Assembly: GCA_026391475.1 (NCBI GenBank)
Contig: JAPLED010000089.1
Span: 1-47,151 of the forward strand
Direction of reading: 5' to 3'
From: Bacteroidia bacterium
Lineage (GTDB): Bacteria > Bacteroidota > Bacteroidia > Bacteroidales > VadinHA17
Length of the DNA stretch: 47,151 nucleotides
Shown here in pieces: positions 1-8,587 of this stretch. Under the pieces are notes generated by a model. It searched no databases and had not been told where the DNA came from. It saw only the letters and a program-made list of their open reading frames with translations. The translations under genes were made by a program, and so were the position numbers. Each line of letters starts with the position of its first letter. The first letter of the stretch is position 1.

Positions 1-330
1 GTTTCCTATTCCAAGCAGGGCAAAACCGACAAGCACCATTTCGAAAGTATAAAAGAAATATGGCACCAGTAACCCCAATGCCGTAACGCCCATACCGATA
101 TTAAGCATAAACCGTTTGCCCAGACGCGATTGCATCACTCCTACCGGAACAGAGAGGAGAAGAAACCAGAGGAAAGCAGCAGAAGGGATCAATTGAGCAA
201 GAGTGGCACTCAGGTTCATATCCTTACTTACACGGTCAACCCCGATACCTACAAGGTCAACAAAGCTCATGACAAAAAATGCCATGAGGACTGGGAGTAT
301 TTTGGTAATGTTTACTTTTTGTGTATTCAT
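1..330 (-). CDS. MFS transporter, sugar-type, N-terminal part (cut by window edge)
   Basis: The reverse strand is open from an ATG at 330 to the first base of the window, giving 110 residues of the N-terminus. It begins MNTQKVNITKILPVLMAFF and shows about three hydrophobic helices. An acidic, charged loop after helix 1 and a short loop with SRLGKR after helix 2 resemble the MFS loop 2-3 signature. The first helices resemble sugar-proton symporters of the FucP/GluP type, but too little is visible to name a substrate. It lies 136 bp downstream of a ROK-family sugar kinase on the same strand, so uptake plus phosphorylation of a sugar is a reasonable inference. The start is the only ATG close to the beginning of the hydrophobic region. 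Confidence 0.75.
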   Translation of the reverse strand, partial: MNTQKVNITKILPVLMAFFVMSFVDLVGIGVDRVSKDMNLSATLAQLIPSAAFLWFLLLSVPVGVMQSRLGKRFMLNIGMGVTALGLLVPYFFYTFEMVLVGFALLGIGN

Positions 331-380
331 AATAGGGTGGTTTGAGTGAAATTACTGAAGTTAGTTATTTATTTTTTCTT

Positions 381-451
381 CCGGTAGCCTGCCGCCCGTC
401 GCCTGACGCCTTTTATTAAACGGCAACAGGCTTCAGGCTACAGGCAACAGG
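381..451. repeat. Inverted heptad-periodic intergenic repeat
   Basis: Two GC-rich arms (381-410 and 422-451) flank an AT-rich loop. The right arm is four successive heptads of the form GGCnnCA. The left arm read on the opposite strand has the same period, and 21 of 30 positions match, so the transcript could fold into a long imperfect hairpin. It lies between the ROK kinase and the MFS gene in AT-rich surroundings. It has no U-tract and does not look like a normal terminator. Confidence 0.6.
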
Positions 452-466
452 TTTATATTGATTAAT

Positions 467-1402
467 TTACATTAGTGGTAGTGCATGCTGAACTGATTTC
501 CAGAAATCATCATCAAGCAGATATGCGCTTCCCAGAAGGGCAGCATCTTCTTTCAGTTTTGAAAGAGCTACTTTGCAATTACAATTCTCTTTTTTCAACC
601 TGTCCTCAAAAACATCTCCAAAGAGACTATATGCATACGATATGTTTCCGCCAATAACAATAATTTCAGCTTTGAATTTTTTAAGCCATGGAGCAAGGAA
701 CAGCCCAAGTTTATCTCCAAAATCCGTAAAAAGATCAGAGATTATCCTGTCGGAAGCAGCCAATGCTGCAACCTCTTTTACACCACTCAACTCTTTACCA
801 GTTAGATTCTTATATCTGCCAAGTAACCCGCGAGTCGAAAAATAATCGTCAGCAATTCCATCTCTGTATGGCAGGTGATAAATACAACCCAGTTTAGGTA
901 CATCCGGACCATCTACAATCGGGATACGGTTACTGATAAATGCAGATCCGAAGCCGGTTCCCAGTGTAATTGAAAGTGAACGGTTAGCCTTGGTCGCACT
1001 GCCTGCCCACGCCTCTCCTACTGCAAAAGCTGAAGCATCATTCATAAACCTTATGAGGAAGTCTTCCGGAACCTCCAGACTACTTGAAATGGCATCGATA
1101 ATATTAATGCCGTAGAGATTCTCGTATTTTGCCACACCCCGGATAAAACAAATTCCCTTGACATAATCGAATGGTCCGGGCATTGCAAAACCAATTCCTT
1201 TAACTTTTTCAAAAGGTACTTTCGCCAGAGCACCTGAAAGTGCTTCGGCCCAAACAGCAATTATCTCATTGGCCTGAGCCTGGTTATTAACTGCCCTTTC
1301 AGTTAAAGTATCCCTAAGAATCTTCCCTGAAACAAGATCAACAGCTGCACAACTGATATGACTTCCACCTATATCAGTTCCTATCGCGATGCTTTTATTC
1401 AT
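467..1402 (-). CDS. ROK family sugar kinase
   Basis: This 311-residue protein belongs to the ROK (repressor, ORF, kinase) family, which phosphorylates hexoses in the cytoplasm. Visible features are the N-terminal phosphate loop IGTDIGGSH (residues 7-15), the catalytic-Asp segment FMNDASAFAVGEA, the second phosphate motif LGTGFGSAF, and a C-terminal GGNIS adenosine-binding segment. The usual ROK zinc motif (CxCGxxGCxE) is absent. The corresponding stretch reads GCIYHLPYRDGIADDYF, with a single Cys. There is no N-terminal HTH, so it is a kinase and not a repressor. Substrate (glucose, fructose, mannose or an amino sugar) cannot be read from the sequence. It precedes the sugar-type MFS gene on the same strand, which suggests a joint uptake and activation role. 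Confidence 0.85.
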   Translation of the reverse strand: MNKSIAIGTDIGGSHISCAAVDLVSGKILRDTLTERAVNNQAQANEIIAVWAEALSGALAKVPFEKVKGIGFAMPGPFDYVKGICFIRGVAKYENLYGINIIDAISSSLEVPEDFLIRFMNDASAFAVGEAWAGSATKANRSLSITLGTGFGSAFISNRIPIVDGPDVPKLGCIYHLPYRDGIADDYFSTRGLLGRYKNLTGKELSGVKEVAALAASDRIISDLFTDFGDKLGLFLAPWLKKFKAEIIVIGGNISYAYSLFGDVFEDRLKKENCNCKVALSKLKEDAALLGSAYLLDDDFWKSVQHALPLM

Positions 1403-1624
1403 AGAATTGGTAATAATTAAATCAAGTCAAAAAGTGAAGTTAAAACTGCCGTTGAAAATATTCAAATTTGTTGTCAATGCAAAATAAAATCCGATGATTA
1501 AAGATTTTCCCATGATTTATTTATGAAACCGAATTTTCTTCAGATGATAAACATCATGTTTTTTTTCATAAGAATATTGGTATTATAGTTGTAAATTCGA
1601 ACGACAAAATATAAATATCACACC

Positions 1625-2932
1625 ATGCCAAAAGTAACGAAAGAAGATGCGCTTCTCTATCATAGCAGAGGTCGTCACGGTAAAATTGAGGTGATCCCCA
1701 CAAAACCTTATAGTACTCAATTTGATCTCAGTCTGGCATATACCCCGGGAGTAGCATATCCGTGTCTTGAAATAGAAAAGACCCCTGAGGATGTTTACAA
1801 TTATACTGCAAAGGGTAACCTTGTTGCCGTTATTTCGAATTGTACTGCAGTGCTCGGGCTTGGCGATATAGGGACAATGGCAGGTAAACCCGTGATGGAG
1901 GGAAAAGGGCTTCTGTTTAAGATATTTGCTGATGTTGATGTTTTCGATATTGAGGTTGATGAGAAAGATCCCAGGAAACTGATAGAATTTTGCAGACAAA
2001 TAGCGCCCACTTTCGGAGGAATAAATCTTGAAGACATAAAAGCTCCTGAATGTTTTGAGGTGGAGACAGAGCTGAAAAAGATGCTTGATATCCCCGTATT
2101 TCATGATGATCAGCATGGAACAGCAATTATCTCTTCAGCAGGTCTTCTTAATTCTCTTGAAATAACAGGCAAAAAAATTGAGGATATCAAAGTGGTAGTA
2201 TGCGGTGCAGGTGCAGCTGCTATATCATGTTCCAGATTATATGTTTCTCTGGGTGTGAAAAAGGAGAATATTGTAATGGTTGATTCAAAAGGAGTTATTA
2301 ATAAAAAAAGAAAAGACCTTAATAAATATAAGCAGGAATTCATAACCGACAGGGACCTTGACACTCTGGCACAGGCTGTCAAAGATTCTGATCTTTTTCT
2401 TGGTCTTTCTGCTGCCAATATGATGACAAAAGAGATGCTGTCTACTATGGCAAATAACCCGATCGTTTTTGCAATGGCTAATCCCAACCCGGAAATCTCC
2501 TTCGAGGATGCAATGGCTACACGGAATGACCTGATTTTTGCTACCGGAAGATCGGATTATCCTAACCAGATTAATAATGTGTTGGGATTCCCGTTCATCT
2601 TCCGTGGGGCACTTGATGTAAGAGCATCGACAATCAACGAGGAGATGAAGCTTGCTGCTTCAAAAGCTCTCGCTGCACTGACAAAAGAGCCGGTACCTGA
2701 TTCAGTATTAAAAGCTTATAATGTCGATAAACTTATATTCGGAAAAGATTATATTATTCCAAAACCCCTTGACCCAAGACTATTATCATGTGTGGCTCCG
2801 GCAGTTGCTAAAGCAGCAATGGATAGCGGTGTGGCAAAATATCCTATAAGTGATTGGGATGCATATAAGAAAAGTCTCGACAAAAGGCTCAGTGAGCACA
2901 TAAAAAAGATAGGTGAATGTAATGCGGTATAA
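1625..2932 (+). CDS. Malic enzyme (NAD(P)-dependent, decarboxylating), short form
   Basis: The 435-residue protein catalyses oxidative decarboxylation of malate to pyruvate and CO2 in the cytoplasm. The malic domain is clear: the catalytic Tyr region with SLAYTPGVA, GNLVAVISNCTAVLGLGDIG, and the metal/substrate segment PVFHDDQHGTA. It is followed by a Rossmann NAD(P) domain with CGAGAAAIS. Typical bacterial MaeB proteins are about 760 residues because of a C-terminal phosphotransacetylase domain. That domain is missing here and the ORF ends cleanly, so this is the short, MaeA/MalS-like single-function form. Cofactor preference is not decided by sequence inspection. The gene stands alone, facing a convergent gene downstream. 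Confidence 0.93.
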   Translation: MPKVTKEDALLYHSRGRHGKIEVIPTKPYSTQFDLSLAYTPGVAYPCLEIEKTPEDVYNYTAKGNLVAVISNCTAVLGLGDIGTMAGKPVMEGKGLLFKIFADVDVFDIEVDEKDPRKLIEFCRQIAPTFGGINLEDIKAPECFEVETELKKMLDIPVFHDDQHGTAIISSAGLLNSLEITGKKIEDIKVVVCGAGAAAISCSRLYVSLGVKKENIVMVDSKGVINKKRKDLNKYKQEFITDRDLDTLAQAVKDSDLFLGLSAANMMTKEMLSTMANNPIVFAMANPNPEISFEDAMATRNDLIFATGRSDYPNQINNVLGFPFIFRGALDVRASTINEEMKLAASKALAALTKEPVPDSVLKAYNVDKLIFGKDYIIPKPLDPRLLSCVAPAVAKAAMDSGVAKYPISDWDAYKKSLDKRLSEHIKKIGECNAV

Positions 2933-2978
2933 AGGGTTCAGGGAGCAGAATGAAGGCAGTGTGATTAAACTGAAATAA

Positions 2979-3701
2979 TTAAAATTTCTGTGATTTGTTT
3001 TTCCTCTCCGTAATTTGTTGCCCGATCTTTTTCTCAAACATTGTTACAATAAGATCCGATATTCCCTGAATGGTGAATGAACTGCGGTTTATTGTTGAAT
3101 CGAACAGATAATCAATATTCAACGGTTTCTTATCAAGGAAAGCCCTGATCAGATTGAATCTTTTTTCATCGGTATCGACAACATACTTCTCGGCAGTTTC
3201 TATATTCATTCCCTTCTTTTTCATTACATTCTCAACCCTCCAGTAAAAGGGTGCAATAAGCCGGATATGAAGTGCATCGGTAATTTCATGGGCTATTGAG
3301 ACACCACCTCTTCCAACCAGAATAATATATCCCTCTTTACAAATAGAAAGGATAACATCTTTAATAGCTTTTTTTACTCTCAGATCGCTTACAAAACCAT
3401 CTGAAAAAGCCATTATCATCTCCGAAATATTGGATAATTCAATTCCCTTATAGAAATTTTCAACACGCTGAGTCTCTGTATTCAATTCCTTTGCTATGGC
3501 ATAAATAATATCCTTATCGACCCATCTCCATTTTGTTATACCATATTTACGGTTAAGGTCATCAACCAGAATAGCCGCTACCTGGCGAGCATCGCTTCCT
3601 GTTAATCGTGAAAGTGTAATTACAGGACCATCATCAGCAGGAGGCTTATTTAATATAGACTCTCTGTACCGACCATCAAAATAATCAAAAAACTTTTCCA
3701 T
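2979..3701 (-). CDS. Cytidylate kinase-like family protein
   Basis: The 240-residue product matches the cytidylate-kinase-like family (Pfam AAA_26 type), predicted P-loop nucleotide kinases that are distinct from Cmk itself. It carries VITLSRLTGSDARQVA near residue 28 in the P-loop position, where the family's usual GSGG glycine run is degenerate. Further on are WVDKDIIYAIA, the VGRGGVSIAH segment and HIRLIAPFYWRV followed by a lid-like Lys/Arg-rich stretch and DEKR. I start it at the ATG at 3701, because GGAGA lies just upstream; the longer reading from 3749 adds 16 residues without family similarity. Substrate unknown. It is monocistronic and convergent with the malic enzyme. Confidence 0.75.
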   Translation of the reverse strand: MEKFFDYFDGRYRESILNKPPADDGPVITLSRLTGSDARQVAAILVDDLNRKYGITKWRWVDKDIIYAIAKELNTETQRVENFYKGIELSNISEMIMAFSDGFVSDLRVKKAIKDVILSICKEGYIILVGRGGVSIAHEITDALHIRLIAPFYWRVENVMKKKGMNIETAEKYVVDTDEKRFNLIRAFLDKKPLNIDYLFDSTINRSSFTIQGISDLIVTMFEKKIGQQITERKNKSQKF

Positions 3702-3991
3702 TTGATTTGTCTCCTTTCCTGATAATTTAATTAAGATGCTGAAATACAAAACGTATTATAACTTGTGAATGAATTACTTATCTCGTTAAATTGGCGGATG
3801 AGATATGTTTAATCCCAGAGCAATTCTACAGGAATTATAAACGATATAAATTACAAAAAAAAAATGAATCCTGAATTTTTTTTATTGTGATATTCTTTAT
3901 ATTCATTATAATAATAATTTTAACTGCCAATCGTTCCATGACTATCCAAAATGGTCCGATTTTTGAGGATCAGTAGATTAATTGACTTTAA
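3702..3991. other. AT-rich divergent intergenic region
   Basis: This 290-bp stretch separates two divergent genes and should hold both promoters. I see no ORF, repeat or perfect TAnnTTTG box. A near match on the minus strand lies around 3750-3760 (CAAAACGTA on the plus strand). Nothing else stands out. Confidence 0.4.
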
Positions 3992-4534
3992 ATGAAATCA
4001 TCTCTGAAAAAAATATTTTTTATTGTTCTACTGGTCTTGTTAATAACAGGATGCAAAAAGAATTATATCATCAGCGATAAGCAGGCAATCCTGTTCCAGC
4101 TTGAATATGTCAATTATGCCTGGGGTTATCAGCACAATGGCTTTATTATCGACAATGAAGGTAATGTTATGACATATAGTAATCCGGAAGATTGGAATTT
4201 TCCTGACAATGACTTTACTCTTAGTGAAAGCCAGGTTGCTGAAAACATTAATAAATGCGTACAAACCGGCGAAAAAATCCCAAAAGAAGAGCTTCAGAAA
4301 TATACAAATTACATTAAAAACATCGCTTCAAGCAAGATAACTGCTTTAAAAAATGTAGCAGCAGATGCAGGATCATCAGAGTTTATCTGCTACCAGTTTT
4401 CGGAGAGCACCGGAACTTATAAAGGTTACCTTATTAAAATGGAAGGTGATTTTACCTGCGAAAACCTGAATTTCTATTCCAAGAAAGTTGCCGCATGGAT
4501 GAGAGATATCGGTAACAGTATTGCCGAAAATTAA
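3992..4534 (+). CDS. Hypothetical lipoprotein
   Basis: The 180-residue protein has a lysine-rich n-region, a hydrophobic core and an SPII lipobox LITGC with the lipidated Cys at residue 21, followed by KK. It is probably anchored in the inner or outer membrane facing the periplasm. The mature part contains FQLEYVNYAWGYQHNGFIIDNEG, a pattern common in small Bacteroidota lipoproteins that respond to an 'xxxNxAWG' fold, but I cannot assign a family or function. It has two further Cys residues in the mature part that could form a disulfide. It is divergent from the kinase-like gene and 140 bp upstream of nfeD. Confidence 0.7.
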   Translation: MKSSLKKIFFIVLLVLLITGCKKNYIISDKQAILFQLEYVNYAWGYQHNGFIIDNEGNVMTYSNPEDWNFPDNDFTLSESQVAENINKCVQTGEKIPKEELQKYTNYIKNIASSKITALKNVAADAGSSEFICYQFSESTGTYKGYLIKMEGDFTCENLNFYSKKVAAWMRDIGNSIAEN

Positions 4535-4595
4535 GCCATCTTCTTTCCCTGTAGTAACTTCCGATCCAAATAAAAAAATAGCTCACAGGATTTAT

Positions 4596-4629
4596 TTTTG
4601 AATTTTCTACTGTTTTTATTATATCTTTA
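4596..4629 (+). promoter_or_regulatory. Candidate promoter for the nfeD-SPFH operon
   Basis: A TTTG (-33 box) at 4596-4599 is followed after 22 nt by TATCTTTA at 4622-4629, one base off the Bacteroidota -7 consensus TAnnTTTG. The predicted start of transcription is about 40 nt before the ATG at 4675. Confidence 0.35.
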
Positions 4630-4674
4630 CTTCATTCAAAACAATTTTTTCGCTAATAATTTAAACTATTCGTT

Positions 4675-5127
4675 ATGATTGCAAACATTTTTTCCAGGCC
4701 TGAACTATTTTGGTTCCTTTTAGGCCTGGTTCTGTTTCTGCTCGAATTAGTCATTCCCGGTTTTTTCATTTTTTTCTTTGGCTTAGGAGCATGGGTTACT
4801 GCTCTGGTTTGTCTGATTTGGGAACCCGGAACCAACCTGCAAATAATAATTTTCGCTGTAACTTCCGTTCTTTCTCTCATTGCACTCAGAAGAATTATTC
4901 AGGAGAAATTCTTCTACAGCAAGGGAAACCTGTCTGAAGAGGTTGAGGATGAGTTTACAGGAAAAGAGGCTCTGACTACAACCGATATTGGTCCTGACAA
5001 GAAAGGGAAAGTCGAGTTCAAAGGCACAACCTGGAAAGCTGAATCTAAATCAGAAATTAAAGAAGGACAAACAGCTATCATCATTGAAAAAGAGAATTTT
5101 ACATTAATAGTTAAACCTAAAAAATAA
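4675..5127 (+). CDS. NfeD family membrane protein (short form)
   Basis: The 150-residue protein has three hydrophobic helices in the first 72 residues (about 10-30, 31-48, 54-71). A basic stretch and a soluble C-terminal beta-rich domain (about 90-150) follow, with the NfeD-type OB-fold pattern GKEALTTTDIGPDKKGKVEFKGTTWKAES. NfeD proteins partner with SPFH/stomatin-like proteins in membrane microdomains. The SPFH gene begins 5 bp downstream, which is the standard arrangement and makes the assignment firm. The long-form serine-protease (ClpP-like) domain is absent. Confidence 0.9.
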   Translation: MIANIFSRPELFWFLLGLVLFLLELVIPGFFIFFFGLGAWVTALVCLIWEPGTNLQIIIFAVTSVLSLIALRRIIQEKFFYSKGNLSEEVEDEFTGKEALTTTDIGPDKKGKVEFKGTTWKAESKSEIKEGQTAIIIEKENFTLIVKPKK

Positions 5128-5132
5128 TTAAA

Positions 5133-6071
5133 ATGGAAGGATCAAGCTCTACTTTTATTCTTATTGGTGTAATCTTTTTAGGATTTATCGTGATTGCATC
5201 TATGATTAAAATTGTTCCCCAGAGAACAGCAATAATCGTTGAAAGACTCGGAAAATACAGGGCAACCTTTACAGCAGGTTTCCAGATACTTATCCCTTTT
5301 ATCGATAAAGTAAGGTACAGACACACGCTTAAAGAACAGGCAATTGATGTCGCACCACAGATATGTATTACACGCGATAATATCGCAGTTGAGGTTGACG
5401 GTATCCTTTATCTTCAGGTTCTGGATCCTCAAAAAGCTTCATATGGAATTGATAATTACAGATTTGCTTCAATACAGATAGCCCAGACAACAATGAGAAG
5501 CGTTATTGGCAAGCTCGAACTTGACAGAACATTTGAAGAACGTGAAACAATTAACGTATCTATTGTTGAAGCTGTTGATAAAGCCAGTGAGCCATGGGGT
5601 GTTAAAGTATCCCGTTACGAGGTTAAAAATATTTCTCCTCCTCAGAGCATTAAAGATGCTATGGAAAAACAGATGAGGGCTGAAAGGGAGAAGAGAGCTG
5701 TTATTGCTGAATCGGAAGGAACAAAACAGGCTAAGATAAATAATGCTGAAGGCGACAAGCAGGAGTTGATTAAAAAATCTGAAGGTGAAATGCAGAAGCG
5801 TATCAATGAGGCTGCAGGACGTGCTTCAGAGATCGAGCAACTTGCAAAGGCAACCGCTAATGGCTTAAGAGCAATATCATCAGCAATATCCGAAGAAAAC
5901 GGGTTAAATGCCGTTAACCTGAGGATAGCTGAACAATATCTTATGGAGTTTGGAAAGCTGGCCAAGGTCAATAATACATTAATAATCCCGTCGAATCTTA
6001 CTGACATCGCAGGCATTATTGCAACTGCCACTTCGGTGTTCAATGAGACGAAGGATAAGAAGATGAAATAG
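5133..6071 (+). CDS. SPFH/Band 7 (stomatin/slipin-like) membrane protein
   Basis: The 312-residue protein has one N-terminal membrane helix (about residues 5-25) followed by the Band 7 domain. Diagnostic segments are VPQRTAIIVERLGKYRATFTAG, the REQ-type strand EQAIDVAPQICITRDNIAVEVDG and LDRTFEERETIN. The region from about residue 185 to 240 is rich in Ala, Glu and Lys and predicts a coiled coil (EKQMRAEREKRAVIAESEGT), as in paraslipins/QmcA. It probably oligomerises in the inner membrane and organises or protects other membrane proteins, with NfeD encoded 5 bp upstream in the same operon. A strong terminator follows 31 bp after the stop. Confidence 0.92.
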   Translation: MEGSSSTFILIGVIFLGFIVIASMIKIVPQRTAIIVERLGKYRATFTAGFQILIPFIDKVRYRHTLKEQAIDVAPQICITRDNIAVEVDGILYLQVLDPQKASYGIDNYRFASIQIAQTTMRSVIGKLELDRTFEERETINVSIVEAVDKASEPWGVKVSRYEVKNISPPQSIKDAMEKQMRAEREKRAVIAESEGTKQAKINNAEGDKQELIKKSEGEMQKRINEAAGRASEIEQLAKATANGLRAISSAISEENGLNAVNLRIAEQYLMEFGKLAKVNNTLIIPSNLTDIAGIIATATSVFNETKDKKMK

Positions 6072-6100
6072 AAATAAATAGAAATAAAAAGGAATACCGG

Positions 6101-6130
6101 AAGGCGAAGTTTTAAAACTTCGCCTTTTTT
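6101..6130 (+). terminator. Rho-independent terminator after the SPFH gene
   Basis: GGCGAAGTTTT (6103-6113) is followed directly by its perfect complement AAAACTTCGCC (6114-6124) and then a run of six T. It ends the nfeD-SPFH operon. The minus-strand reading lacks a T-run, so it is mainly a plus-strand terminator. Confidence 0.9.
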
Positions 6131-6143
6131 ATTACTTTGAACA

Positions 6144-6175
6144 ACGAGCTATGAGCCACGAGCTATCAGCTATAA
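6144..6175. repeat. Heptad-periodic repeat abutting a stop codon
   Basis: Four consecutive 7-bp units of the form AnnAGCY run from 6144 to 6171 (ACGAGCT, ATGAGCC, ACGAGCT, ATCAGCT). The last unit overlaps the stop codon of the glycyl radical enzyme (6170-6172). The 7-bp period recalls the repeat at 381-451, although the unit sequence differs. Confidence 0.6.
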
Positions 6176-8542
6176 CACCTCCTCATGCTCCGTCCTGTTG
6201 ATGATCTCATTCTGAAGATCCTCACCAAGATCATTAAAATAATCACTATACCCTGCTACCCGCACAATTAAATCACGATATAACTCGGGATGCTTTTGTG
6301 CATCCTTCAGAGTTTCTGCATTTACCACATTAAACTGGATATGATGACCATCGAGACTGAAATAGCTGCGTATCAAGGCTGTAAGGCAATCATAGCTATC
6401 TTCATCTTCAAAAAACTGTGGCGAGAATTTCTGATTAAGAAGTGTACCTCCTGTACGAAGGTGATCGATTTTTGAAGCAGACTTGATAACCGATGTTGGT
6501 CCTTGTTTGTCAACTCCCTGGCTGGGTGATATACCTTCAGATAGTGGCTTATGTGCTTTCCGGCCATCAGGAGTTGCACCGATTACACTTCCAAAATAGA
6601 CATGTGAGGTTGTTGGCAGCATATTAATACGGTGGATTCCTCCTCTTGATGTTGGTCGGCCATTCACGGCATCATAATAGATCTCAAAAACAGCTACTGC
6701 CTGCTGATCGGCATAATCATCGTCGTTTCCGAACTTCGGAGTGTTATAGATCATTTCATACTGAACCTGTTCATATCCGTTAAAATCGGCATCGAGTGCT
6801 TTTGTTAACTCTTCCCATCCGAACTTCTTATTATCATAAATATTATACCGGATTGACGTCAGCATATCTGTGATACTGCCAAGACCAACACCCTGTATAT
6901 ATGATGTATTGTATCTTGCACCTCCTCCGTTATAATCTTTGCCGCTGGCAATACAATCTTCAACAAGTAACGATAAAAACGGGACAGGCAGCCAGTTTGC
7001 GAATGTTTTCTCAATCACATTATTGCCTCTTATCTTTATGTCAATAAAGTAGTTAACCTGCAACTTAAAAGCTTTCATAAGATCTTCAAAACTCTTATAC
7101 TCATGAGCATAGCCTGTCTCTAATCCTAAAAGTTTGTTTGTCCTTTTATCAAATCCGTTATTCAATGTGAGCTCCAGAACTTTTGGCAGGTTGAAATAAC
7201 CTGTCAGCCAGTATGCTTCTGTTCCAAAAGCTCCGGTCTCTACACATCCTGAAGCACCACCATTACGGGCATCAACGATACTTTTTCCCTGTCTCACCAT
7301 CTCCTGGATTATTGCGTCGGTATTAAAGCATGAGGGTTGACCGAAGCCGGTTCTGATTATATCAAGGGCTTTGTGTATGAACCTGTCGGGGCTTTTTTTG
7401 CTGATCTGTATCATCGAACCGGGCTGAAGTATCCGCATCTCCTTAATAACATCAAGAAGAATATATGATATTTCATTAACTGCGTCAGTACCATCGGGTT
7501 TGACTCCGCCAAGATTGATAAGACAGAAGTCTGTGTAAGTATTGCTTTCGCTGGCCGTGACACCTATTTTTGGTGGTGAAGGATGGTTATTGAACTTTAC
7601 CCAAAAGCAACCGAGAAGATCATACAATTCATCTGTGGAAAGTGAGCCTGCCTCCATCTCCTTTTTATAGACGGGATAAAGATGCTGGTCAAGTCTGCCC
7701 GGATTGAAGGAGTCCCAGGGATTGAGTTCTGTTATAACTCCCTGATGAATAAACCAGTAATGTTGAAGCATTTCGTGGACGGTTTCCGGAGCATTTGCAG
7801 GTACCTTCCGGCATACAGCTGCCATCTTTAACAGCTCATTCTTCCTTTTAGAATTTTTTTCATTTGCAGCAAGTTTTTCCAGTTCATCTGCATGACGGTT
7901 CGCATACATTATTATAGTATCGCATGCTATATCCATTGCTTTAAGCTCTTCAAATTTTTCAAAAGCCTGTGTGTCAATATAAAAATCGAGAGCTGAAACG
8001 GATTCTTTTATTTCTTCCTTTAGTTTAAGAAATCCTGTCGTGAACATCTTGTAACCCAATACAGTATGTCCTGGTGCACGCTGTTCCTGGAATTCAGTGA
8101 ACAGGCCGGCTTTGTATGCATTCATCCATTCATGAGTCATAAGATTCATTATCCTGTCGCGGTTACTCTTTCCTTTCCAGAAAGGGATAATCTCTTTCTC
8201 ATAAATGTTTTTTACCTCCTCATCAACCCTGAAGAAGACCTTTTCCCTTGAGTTAAGTATTTCCAGATCAATCATGGAATGAAGGCTTATCTCCGGGTAA
8301 GTCGGTGTCTCCTTGGGTGCAGGCCCTCTCTCTCCCACTATCAGTTCACCTTCATTGATACATATCTTCTTATTTTTCAGAAGATATTCGAAGGCTTTTG
8401 CCCTTTTCAACGGAGCTGACAATTCACGGGCTTCATCGCTCTTATAAAACTGAGTCATCAGCAATGCCCTTTCAGCACTGATTTTTTCAACTGCATTCAG
8501 ACTCAGTTCTCTTAATTGTTTGACTCTTGCTGATATTTTCAT
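6170..8542 (-). CDS. hypD: Glycyl radical enzyme, probable trans-4-hydroxy-L-proline dehydratase
   Basis: The 790-residue protein is a full-length glycyl radical enzyme. The thiyl Cys lies in GGASGCVETGAFG (Cys433, with Glu435 two residues on) and the radical Gly764 in RVAGYSDYF near the C-terminus. These positions are within one residue of those I recall for the Clostridioides difficile HypD (Cys434, Glu436, Gly765). Long stretches also match HypD as I remember it: FTEFQEQRAPGHTV, TELNPWDSFNPGRLDQHL, ESNTYTDF and ELTLNNGFD. The reaction is radical dehydration of trans-4-hydroxyproline to pyrroline-5-carboxylate in anaerobic cytoplasm. The activase gene lies 45 bp upstream in the same orientation. 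The usual partner gene proC (pyrroline-5-carboxylate reductase) is not nearby. Another PFL2-type dehydratase substrate remains possible. Confidence 0.78.
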   Translation of the reverse strand: MKISARVKQLRELSLNAVEKISAERALLMTQFYKSDEARELSAPLKRAKAFEYLLKNKKICINEGELIVGERGPAPKETPTYPEISLHSMIDLEILNSREKVFFRVDEEVKNIYEKEIIPFWKGKSNRDRIMNLMTHEWMNAYKAGLFTEFQEQRAPGHTVLGYKMFTTGFLKLKEEIKESVSALDFYIDTQAFEKFEELKAMDIACDTIIMYANRHADELEKLAANEKNSKRKNELLKMAAVCRKVPANAPETVHEMLQHYWFIHQGVITELNPWDSFNPGRLDQHLYPVYKKEMEAGSLSTDELYDLLGCFWVKFNNHPSPPKIGVTASESNTYTDFCLINLGGVKPDGTDAVNEISYILLDVIKEMRILQPGSMIQISKKSPDRFIHKALDIIRTGFGQPSCFNTDAIIQEMVRQGKSIVDARNGGASGCVETGAFGTEAYWLTGYFNLPKVLELTLNNGFDKRTNKLLGLETGYAHEYKSFEDLMKAFKLQVNYFIDIKIRGNNVIEKTFANWLPVPFLSLLVEDCIASGKDYNGGGARYNTSYIQGVGLGSITDMLTSIRYNIYDNKKFGWEELTKALDADFNGYEQVQYEMIYNTPKFGNDDDYADQQAVAVFEIYYDAVNGRPTSRGGIHRINMLPTTSHVYFGSVIGATPDGRKAHKPLSEGISPSQGVDKQGPTSVIKSASKIDHLRTGGTLLNQKFSPQFFEDEDSYDCLTALIRSYFSLDGHHIQFNVVNAETLKDAQKHPELYRDLIVRVAGYSDYFNDLGEDLQNEIINRTEHEEVL

Positions 8543-8587
8543 TATACGCTTAATTATTATCTTAACCTTCCTTTTCTGTTAGGTTGT

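Noticed and set aside
1583-2116. Long minus-strand frame opposite the malic enzyme gene
   Set aside because: It lies wholly antisense to a clearly coding gene, has no recognisable domain, and its composition is that of a shadow frame.
6101-6130. Same hairpin as terminator for the hypD-like operon
   Set aside because: On the minus strand the stem is followed by CCGG and not by a T-run, so it would be a poor terminator in that direction.
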